Of a stretch of 13,070 bases of DNA, positions 8,136 to 13,070 are shown in pieces (within the stretch, counting starts at the first letter, position 1; every line of letters starts with the position of its first letter). Under the pieces are notes generated by a model. The model worked only from the letters and a program-made list of their open reading frames with translations, was not told the origin of the DNA and did no database searches. This DNA is from JBDSGC01 sp046594105 (GTDB lineage: Bacteria; Acidobacteriota; Thermoanaerobaculia; Gp7-AA8), in contig JBKJQB010000072.1 of the NCBI GenBank assembly GCA_046594105.1, positions 1-13,070 on the forward strand. The letters are read 5' to 3'. The position numbers and the translations under genes were made by a program.

Positions 8136-8160
8136 ACCAGCGCCGCCGGCCGTGCCGGCC
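8136..8160 (+). repeat. GC-rich core repeat, copy 3
   Basis: A 25-bp unit ending in GCCGGCCGTGCCGGCC that matches the outer ends of the 51-bp arms at 3264-3288 (inverted) and 3601-3625. Differences are confined to one or two positions (ACCAGCGCC here, ACCAACGCC at 3601). The inner part of the 51-bp arms is not present here. Confidence 0.8.
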
Positions 8161-8221
8161 TGGGAGCCTGCGCGGCAGAACTTCTCGGAGCGTGGTGTGG
8201 GCGGAGTCCTCCCGATCGAGT

Positions 8222-8340
8222 GTCCTTCTCCCCGCACACGGGGAGAAGGTCCGCGAAGCGGGGATGAGGGGTCCTGCTTCGTCGAGTGAGCTCCCCTCAT
8301 CCGCCTTCGGCACCTTCTCCCCGTATGCGGGGAGAAGGAC
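8222..8340. repeat. Double-hairpin inverted repeat element
   Basis: The arms 8222-8271 and 8293-8340 are inverted copies (50 and 48 bp, with a few differences and a 2-base gap). Each arm contains its own 11-bp hairpin: CCTTCTCCCCG at 8224-8234 with CGGGGAGAAGG at 8239-8249 (loop CACA), and the same at 8313-8323 with 8328-8338 (loop TATG). GGATGAGGGG and its complement close the inner ends. Similar CCTTCTCCCCG/GGGATGAGGGG intergenic palindromes are known from many high-GC proteobacterial genomes. Placed between convergent genes, it could act as a two-way transcription stop. Confidence 0.85.
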
Positions 8341-8379
8341 TCTCGATGGGAAGAGCACGCCCTTCGACGGCCTTGGGCA

Positions 8380-8404
8380 ACCAGCGCTGCCGGCCGTGCC
8401 GGCC
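8380..8404 (+). repeat. GC-rich core repeat, copy 4
   Basis: A 25-bp unit with the same GCCGGCCGTGCCGGCC end as the copy at 8136-8160, in the same orientation. Its last base is the third base of the ketosynthase stop codon, so the repeat abuts the gene end. Confidence 0.8.
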
Positions 8405-10020
8405 TAGCTTTTCTCGCTCATGGCCAGCACGGATAGATGCTCGTCGATGTATTGAGGATCCCACGGGCGGCTGATCACGCAGGAGTTGATGCCGCCGACG
8501 CCCATGCTCAGTTTTCCACTGTAGCCGTGGTCGACACGGCAACCGTCGGTCTGGACGAAGCGGGCGTCCTGGATTTTTACATCGGGATGGAGCTCTCCGT
8601 CGGTGAGGGCCATGGGGTAAAGCCGCCCTTTGGCCATGCCCAGGTGCTGCGCGGTGAGCTCCCACCCGCCGCCTACCGACATCCCGTGGCCGAACGTACC
8701 TTTGCGCGCGGTGAAAAGAACGTCGGGATGCAGCAGTTCCAGGGAATGAGCGATTTCGGTGGCGTCGCCGGGGGTGGCCGTGGCGTGCATGTCCCAGGTG
8801 GTCACCTCCGAGGACTGCACATGTTCCAGGGCAGCGCGCATGGCCAGCTGCGGTCCGCCTTTGGATGGGGTGATGATGTGATGGGCATCCGAGGAAGCGC
8901 CGACACCGACGATCTCCATCCCCAGTGGACGGAACCCCTGGGCCATCATTTCGGCGGCCTCTCCCAGAATCCAGATGCAGGCGCCGCCAGCCACGTGGGT
9001 TCCCTTGAAGGCCGTGAGCGGGCGGGAGACATCAGCGTCCGCCGACAGCACATTGGCGTTGTAGAACGCGGAGATCACCACCGGGTGTGGGGGAGGGTCG
9101 GTCATTCCGATCACCACCGCTTTGGCGTCGCCCGACTCGATGGCCTGCATGGCCATCTTCACGGCGATCCCGAACGAGGCGCAGGCGGCCACCGGTGCAT
9201 ACGCCGGCCCCACGATTTTTCCGACCATGGAGATCTGCGCTGCCGGGATATTCGAGATGTTCCAGAGGTAATTCGGGGAGACGCTCGCCCACGGCTCGTC
9301 AGGACAGCCCCACTTGCGATTGAGCGCGCGGATCTTGTTGAGCTTCTGACGGATCACGCTGAGCTTCGCGTTCCCGGAGGACGAGGGGACGGGCTCGGCC
9401 TGGATGGAGGCTGCCTCGTCCAGATATTCGCGCAGCGAGTCGCTCCGCTCTGCCCAATGCATCTCCCAGATCCCTTTGGCGTCGATCCATGCTTCCGACC
9501 CCACCGGCTCTGCGGCCGGATCGGGGGGCGCCGTCGTGTCGGCCGGCCCCTGCCGGTGCGCCCGCAACGCGGCGCAGCGTTCCGCTGCGGCCCAGAATTC
9601 GTTCCACCGACGGAACGCCCGATCGTATGCAACGGACTGATCGTGCTGCACCGTCACCTCGCCGAGGCCCGTGCCTACGTAGACGTGGCAGGCGGTGCCC
9701 AGCGATTGAAGGTAGGTCTCCATCCCCGGATTCTGCGCAAGGGATTGGACGAACGCGCCGACCGCATACTGGACCATCGGGCCCATCTTTTCCTTCAGCT
9801 GAGAAAACTTCGCCGGCGGAAAACGCTGGTCGAACCAGTCGTGATAGGTTTCGAAGTCGAAGTCGGGGTAGCCGACGAGAAAATTCGACTGGCCGTAGCC
9901 GAGAAACGGGGAGAGCCAGGTATCCGATCGCTCCAGATTCTGTTCGAACGTACCGATCTCGGGGGACTTCGGAGCGACGATGCCCCAGCCGAAAATACCG
10001 ATTCGCTTCCGCTCGCCCAT
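8404..10020 (-). CDS. Divergent solitary beta-ketoacyl synthase
   Basis: A 538-aa thiolase-fold condensing enzyme of the beta-ketoacyl synthase (KAS/FabF) superfamily, expected to join an acyl chain to a malonyl-type extender in the cytosol. The catalytic triad is intact: C280 in PVAACASFG, H412 in DMHATATPGDATE (the HGTGT block) and H445 in KGTFGHGMSVGGG (the GHxxGAAG block). HVYVGTGLG and SPNYLWNISNIPAAQISM flank the N-terminal half. The glycine loop near the end is KLSMGVGGIN, with V508 where FabF has its gating Phe. Compared with FabF (about 413 aa), most of the extra length lies between residues 120 and 240, a charged Trp/Pro/Ala-rich insertion, so about 120 residues precede the usual Cys position. 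No ACP, ketoreductase or acyltransferase is adjacent. No Shine-Dalgarno precedes the ATG; TACAAT lies 8 nt upstream. It diverges from the lipoprotein gene. The product is unknown. Confidence 0.88.
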   Translation of the reverse strand: MGERKRIGIFGWGIVAPKSPEIGTFEQNLERSDTWLSPFLGYGQSNFLVGYPDFDFETYHDWFDQRFPPAKFSQLKEKMGPMVQYAVGAFVQSLAQNPGMETYLQSLGTACHVYVGTGLGEVTVQHDQSVAYDRAFRRWNEFWAAAERCAALRAHRQGPADTTAPPDPAAEPVGSEAWIDAKGIWEMHWAERSDSLREYLDEAASIQAEPVPSSSGNAKLSVIRQKLNKIRALNRKWGCPDEPWASVSPNYLWNISNIPAAQISMVGKIVGPAYAPVAACASFGIAVKMAMQAIESGDAKAVVIGMTDPPPHPVVISAFYNANVLSADADVSRPLTAFKGTHVAGGACIWILGEAAEMMAQGFRPLGMEIVGVGASSDAHHIITPSKGGPQLAMRAALEHVQSSEVTTWDMHATATPGDATEIAHSLELLHPDVLFTARKGTFGHGMSVGGGWELTAQHLGMAKGRLYPMALTDGELHPDVKIQDARFVQTDGCRVDHGYSGKLSMGVGGINSCVISRPWDPQYIDEHLSVLAMSEKS

Positions 10021-10028
10021 CGGGGCGC

Positions 10029-10034
10029 ATTGTA
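10029..10034 (-). promoter_or_regulatory. Putative -10 box giving a leaderless ketosynthase mRNA
   Basis: TACAAT read on the minus strand, with 8 nt between it and the ATG at 10020. Transcription starting 6-8 nt downstream would begin at or within 2 nt of the start codon. The absence of any GGAGG-like sequence before this ATG agrees with leaderless initiation. The -35 region is weak. Confidence 0.4.
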
Positions 10035-10038
10035 GCGA

Positions 10039-10051
10039 ATCCTGTCAGGAT
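10039..10051. promoter_or_regulatory. 13-bp palindrome in divergent promoter region, possible operator
   Basis: ATCCTG-T-CAGGAT is a perfect inverted repeat centred in the 80-bp space between the ketosynthase and the lipoprotein gene. It lies directly upstream of the ketosynthase -10, where a bound regulator could control both genes. Confidence 0.3.
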
Positions 10052-10100
10052 ATTTGCATGAGTGTCGGACGCGCTTCACCGATCAGGGGATGAGGAATTC

Positions 10101-10403
10101 GTGCGAAAACCAGCCACGCTTTTGTTTCTGATCCTCCTCAACGTCACCCTGCTGGCGTGCCGGGAACGTTCGGCGGTTTCCACCCGTTCGACGGGCGCTG
10201 CCGTCGATACCATCGCCCCCGCGGCCGCGCAGCCGGCTCCCAACGGGAACGACGCCATGACCCAGACGGTCGACATCGAAGATGGTCGTGGCGAATCGGA
10301 CGGAGGCGTCATCACCAATCCCCCTTCCACAGCCAAGGGAGCGGTGCGCCCCACCAGCGCGAAGCCTCCCGCCGGCGGTCCGGCCAGGAAAAAGAAGCCC
10401 TGA
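10101..10403 (+). CDS. Small putative lipoprotein
   Basis: A 100-aa protein with a lipoprotein signal peptide: positive start VRKP, hydrophobic core LLFLILLNVTL, and lipobox L17-L-A-C20, followed by RERS. The mature part is a low-complexity, Ala/Pro/Thr/Gly-rich, probably unfolded tail with an acidic stretch (VDIEDGRGESDGG) and a basic end (ARKKKP). No domain is recognised; a cell-envelope tether is only a guess. GTG 10101 is preferred because GAGGA (10092-10096) lies 4 nt upstream and because the signal peptide begins there. The frame is open back to 10062, but that adds 13 residues before the signal. It lies 80 bp from the divergent ketosynthase and 100 bp before the next gene. Confidence 0.7.
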   Translation: MRKPATLLFLILLNVTLLACRERSAVSTRSTGAAVDTIAPAAAQPAPNGNDAMTQTVDIEDGRGESDGGVITNPPSTAKGAVRPTSAKPPAGGPARKKKP

Positions 10404-10457
10404 AGGCGGAGCACGATCCGAACCGCGGCACGGACGTCCGCTGGATCTGGCAAGCCC

Positions 10458-10463
10458 TAAATT
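10458..10463 (+). promoter_or_regulatory. Possible -10 box in an AT-rich patch
   Basis: TAAATT lies in a short AT-rich patch (about 10456-10474) that stands out in GC-rich surroundings, about 40 bp upstream of ATG 10504. No good -35 is seen. It may drive the 337-aa gene and dacB. Confidence 0.25.
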
Positions 10464-10503
10464 ATTCATTCATCAGGCTGTCCTGCTCAGGCCGACTGCG
10501 CCC

Positions 10504-11517
10504 ATGAAACTGTACGAGCCTTTCATCGAGCGGGATCTGGAAGCGATCCCCGCGGCCGTGCGCGACTTCCGCGCCGAGCACAGCTCCGAAGAGCTCTGGC
10601 AGGCGGTCTCCCGCTTCGCCATCCTCGCCTACGCACCCTCCCAGCACTCCAAGCACGCCTTGTTCTGCTGTCTGGCCGCCTGGGACCTTCGCCAATCCCT
10701 TGGCAACCGCTTCGACGAGGTCATCACCGAATGCGCCATCTACGCGGCCGCCAGCCGGCAGCCCTGGAGCGAGCCTCCCTTCCTCGATCCACCCGCGGTC
10801 GAGGGGAATGCGCCGCGCGATGCGGACGAGCTCCGGCAGGCCATCGCAGAAACCGACCGCTTGCGCGCGGAACGGTGGCTGGCGGCGCGGTTCGAGGACG
10901 CCGATTTTTCGACGGACTACTTCGGGGTGGCCGCGGAGGACTCTGAGGATCTCGGACACAAGCTCATCGTCGCGGTGGCCGCCTTCCGCCTTGCCGATCT
11001 GCTCGGGGAAAAGGGTCGCTTTGCTGCGCTGCGGGTGGGCATCTGGGAGATGGTGGCCTATCGAGGTCCGGCGTCAGATGCACGAACGGCCAACGCGGTC
11101 GATCCCGAGGAGCTCGCGTTGCGCCTGACGAACCGAATGGTCGCGGAACGGGGAGACCTGGTGGCGGCGCATCGATTGTTCCTGCTGGACGCAGCGTTCC
11201 TGACGGAGGATCGCGGCGTTCTGGCGCGGGTGTGCCGGTCGCTCCAGAGGGAGATTGATGGTGAGCCTTCTGCATCGATCGAACCACGGACGCAACGAGC
11301 TGGGGACAGCTCCACGAATCTGCAGGGAACCGATGACCGGGAGGGAGAGGCTCCTGTTTATTCTCTGTCCCGCGACTACGGTGAGCTGTTGAAATCGTGT
11401 GCGGTGGCTCGTCGACTGACGAAGCGCTTTCCGTCAATCGATGCAGCGAGCATCATCGAAGCGGCGCGCGATCATCTCGCCAGCGCCCCCACATCGGAAG
11501 GAATGACCTTCGCGTAA
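10504..11517 (+). CDS. Unrecognised 337-aa protein
   Basis: I do not recognise the family. The protein is predicted mainly alpha-helical and soluble, without signal peptide or membrane segment. The N-terminal third includes AILAYAPSQHSKHALFCCL (residues 39-57), with H48, H51 and a Cys pair that could be structural or metal-related. The middle (about 110-250) is a helical Ala/Leu/Arg region. Residues 255-290 (GEPSASIEPRTQRAGDSSTN and following) look like a flexible linker, followed by a short helical C-terminus. ATG 10504 is taken as the start because the 74 residues upstream in the same frame overlap the lipoprotein gene and are Pro/Arg-rich shadow-like sequence. The Shine-Dalgarno is poor, at best CAGG about 11 nt upstream. 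The next gene follows with a gap of 34 bp, so co-transcription with dacB is likely. GC-rich coding bias supports it being real. Confidence 0.7.
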   Translation: MKLYEPFIERDLEAIPAAVRDFRAEHSSEELWQAVSRFAILAYAPSQHSKHALFCCLAAWDLRQSLGNRFDEVITECAIYAAASRQPWSEPPFLDPPAVEGNAPRDADELRQAIAETDRLRAERWLAARFEDADFSTDYFGVAAEDSEDLGHKLIVAVAAFRLADLLGEKGRFAALRVGIWEMVAYRGPASDARTANAVDPEELALRLTNRMVAERGDLVAAHRLFLLDAAFLTEDRGVLARVCRSLQREIDGEPSASIEPRTQRAGDSSTNLQGTDDREGEAPVYSLSRDYGELLKSCAVARRLTKRFPSIDAASIIEAARDHLASAPTSEGMTFA

Positions 11518-11551
11518 AGCCAGCGATCGAAGAAGATTGCCTCTGCTGACC

Positions 11552-12970
11552 ATGCACTGCTCGATCCGATTGCTTCGCGCAACCCATTCTCTGCAGCGCC
11601 TGCTCACGCTTTCCGCGTTGCTCCTGCTGGCGACGCAGGCGCCTGCGCAAGTGGCCAGCGGCACCGCGGCAGCGCCCAGTCTCGCCAGGAGCATCGATCG
11701 CCTCATCGGCGCCGCCCCGTTCCAGCATGCCATCTGGGGAATCCGTATCGAAGATGACCGAGGATTCACGCTGTATGAGCATGGCTCCCATGTCCTGCTG
11801 ATCCCCGCGTCGAACCGGAAGCTTTTCGCATCGGCGGCGGTCGCTTCCTGCCTCGGATTCGACCGGCAGCTGTCCACGGAGTTGTTTCTCGATGGTCCCG
11901 ACCTGGTGTTGCGCGGGGGAGGGGATCCCTCGCTGGGCGGCCGCTGGTCCTGGGATCGCGACGCGGTGTTCGCGCCGTTCGTGGAGGCCCTGCGGGCGCG
12001 AGGAATTCGAGCGATCGACGGCGACCTCGTGGCCGACGTCTCACAATTCGATCGCATCACCATCCCCGGAAGCTGGAAAGTCGGCAACCTCGGCGAGAAC
12101 TACGCGGCACCGGTCGATGCCCTGGCCTACAACGAGAATGTGGCCGGCGTGGTCATCGATCACTGCCAGTCGCCGATGGTGCGGACCGATCCCGAATTCG
12201 TTGCCGCCAGCGCAGAGGTGGTGTGCGCGCAGGAGAGCGATCCGACCATCCGCAGCGATGAGGCGAATGCGATCCACATCTCCGGATCGGTGAAGGAGTC
12301 TCTGAAGGAGCTTCCGGCCATCGCCACGCCTGCGCTCTACGCCATCCAGGCATTGCGCGACGTGCTGCTGCATGCGGGGATCGAGGTGCGCGGCAAGCTG
12401 CGGCTGAACACCTCACCGCGCCCCTGGGCCGAGCGGCTGGCCACGATCGATTCGCCGCCGGTTGCGTCGCTCCTCGCAGTGGTCCTGAAACCGAGTCAGA
12501 ACCTCTATGCGGAGATGATGTTCAAGAATCTTTCTGCCGGCGCAGTGCCCGCCACGTACGCAGCCTCGCGGGAACTGGAGCGCCGGTTTCTGATCGACGA
12601 GGCTGGGATCGACGGGAGCGAGTTCCGCTTCGTCGACGGGTCGGGTCTCTCTCCCGACAACCTGGTCACGCCCGCCGCGTTGGTGCAGCTGCTTCGCTGG
12701 ATGGACGGGCCGTCGCGGCGCGGTGCGTGGTGGGATCTGATGGCCATTCCCGGCGAAGAGGGGACGCTGCGCAAGCGGCTCCTTCCCCTGGCCGGCCGGT
12801 TGCGCGGAAAAACGGGAAGCATCGCCGGCGTGAACGCGCTGAGCGGCATCGTTCGCAGCGGGGAAGGGCGCACCCGCTACTTCTCGATCATCATCAATCA
12901 CAGCATCGCCGACACGAAACCGACCCTCGGCGCCATCGATGCGATCGTGGAAGAGCTGGCAAAGTTCTAG
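11552..12970 (+). CDS. dacB: D-alanyl-D-alanine carboxypeptidase/endopeptidase, PBP4 type (peptidase S13)
   Basis: A 472-aa class C penicillin-binding protein that trims D-Ala from, or cuts D,D-crosslinks in, peptidoglycan in the periplasm. All three active-site motifs are present in the right order: S87-N-R-K90 in PASNRKLFASAA (nucleophile and general base), S315-Q-N317 in KPSQNLYAEMM, and K420-T-G422 in RGKTGSIAGVNALSG. The distances of 228 and 105 residues are close to E. coli PBP4 (S62, S306, K417), so the inserted domains II/III are retained, slightly shorter. A signal peptide is visible with a hydrophobic core LLTLSALLLLA and a likely cut after APA. Start is uncertain: ATG 11552 gives a normal signal peptide, while TTG 11537, five codons upstream, lies right behind AGAAGA. 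It probably shares a transcript with the upstream gene. Confidence 0.93.
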   Translation: MHCSIRLLRATHSLQRLLTLSALLLLATQAPAQVASGTAAAPSLARSIDRLIGAAPFQHAIWGIRIEDDRGFTLYEHGSHVLLIPASNRKLFASAAVASCLGFDRQLSTELFLDGPDLVLRGGGDPSLGGRWSWDRDAVFAPFVEALRARGIRAIDGDLVADVSQFDRITIPGSWKVGNLGENYAAPVDALAYNENVAGVVIDHCQSPMVRTDPEFVAASAEVVCAQESDPTIRSDEANAIHISGSVKESLKELPAIATPALYAIQALRDVLLHAGIEVRGKLRLNTSPRPWAERLATIDSPPVASLLAVVLKPSQNLYAEMMFKNLSAGAVPATYAASRELERRFLIDEAGIDGSEFRFVDGSGLSPDNLVTPAALVQLLRWMDGPSRRGAWWDLMAIPGEEGTLRKRLLPLAGRLRGKTGSIAGVNALSGIVRSGEGRTRYFSIIINHSIADTKPTLGAIDAIVEELAKF

Positions 12971-13034
12971 CCGTCTCGGTTGACCGTCTAAGAACCTCTG
13001 TCGTGACGCTGGGGAAATGGCTGCCCTTCCTAGC

Positions 13035-13052
13035 GCCGGCATCTCTGCCGGC
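13035..13052. repeat. REP-like palindrome downstream of dacB
   Basis: GCCGGCA (13035-13041), loop TCTC, TGCCGGC (13046-13052). It begins 65 bp after the dacB stop and shares the GCCGGC/GCCGGCCGTG vocabulary of the core repeat seen at 3.3, 3.6, 8.1 and 8.4 kb. No T-run follows, so a terminator role is unclear. Confidence 0.6.
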
Positions 13053-13070
13053 CGTGTCGCGGGCATCCTG

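Larger units (their letters stand above)
8088..8403. other. Gene-free repeat-rich region between convergent genes, 316 bp
   Basis: It lies between the methyltransferase (plus) and the ketosynthase (minus). Open frames here have no ribosome sites and run through palindromes. It consists of a unique spacer, a GC-rich core repeat at 8136-8160, the double-hairpin element at 8222-8340 and a second core copy at 8380-8404. Confidence 0.75.

Noticed and set aside
8437..10035. 532-codon plus-strand open frame opposite the ketosynthase
   Set aside because: It is antisense to a gene with an intact catalytic triad. Its translation is His/Arg/Gly-rich without motifs, as expected from an out-of-phase GC-rich shadow.
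10282..10503. Upstream extension of the 337-aa protein
   Set aside because: It overlaps the lipoprotein gene, is Pro/Arg-rich and out of character with the rest of the protein.

Overview
The window is GC-rich, densely coded DNA from a free-living bacterium. A lipobox lipoprotein, several exported proteins and a periplasmic-type class C penicillin-binding protein (PBP) suggest a diderm. The mix of DUF885 and DUF1579 exported proteins, many GTG starts and abundant intergenic GC-rich palindromes resembles Acidobacteriota or similar soil/sediment lineages. That placement is inference; no rRNA or other marker in the window proves it.

Layout. (1) 1-2163: the 3' five-sixths of dnaK, a strong intrinsic terminator, then an HspR-like MerR regulator. 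This is a heat-shock chaperone locus, with grpE and dnaJ absent on this side. (2) 2320-3258: a class I methyltransferase with hallmarks of protein arginine methyltransferases (PRMTs). (3) 3259-3661: a gene-free stretch holding a 362-bp element bounded by 51-bp, almost perfect inverted repeats and packed with short hairpins. (4) 3662-6279: an exported DUF885 metallopeptidase-like protein whose stop overlaps the GTG start of an RmlD-like reductase, so the two are translationally coupled. A perfect 13-bp stem separates them from a convergent exported DUF1579 protein (6325-6933, minus). (5) 6934-7265: a divergent intergenic region with a 15-bp palindrome and a four-copy 12/13-bp tandem repeat. (6) 7266-8087: a second SAM methyltransferase. 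(7) 8088-8403: a gene-free stretch with a double-hairpin inverted repeat between two direct copies of the same GC-rich core found in the 3.3-3.6 kb element. (8) 8404-10020, minus: a divergent solitary beta-ketoacyl synthase with an intact Cys-His-His triad, a roughly 100-residue insertion and an apparently leaderless start. (9) 10101-12970: a small lipoprotein, an unrecognised 337-aa protein and a PBP4/DacB-type D,D-carboxypeptidase, followed by another REP-like palindrome.

Apart from dnaK/hspR and the DUF885/rmlD pair, the genes do not form an obvious pathway; this is mostly a chromosomal housekeeping/accessory mosaic. The points most worth a second look are the bacterial PRMT-like enzyme, the unusual ketosynthase and the palindromic repeat families. 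I saw no CRISPR array, tRNA, rRNA, transposase, phage gene or defence cassette.
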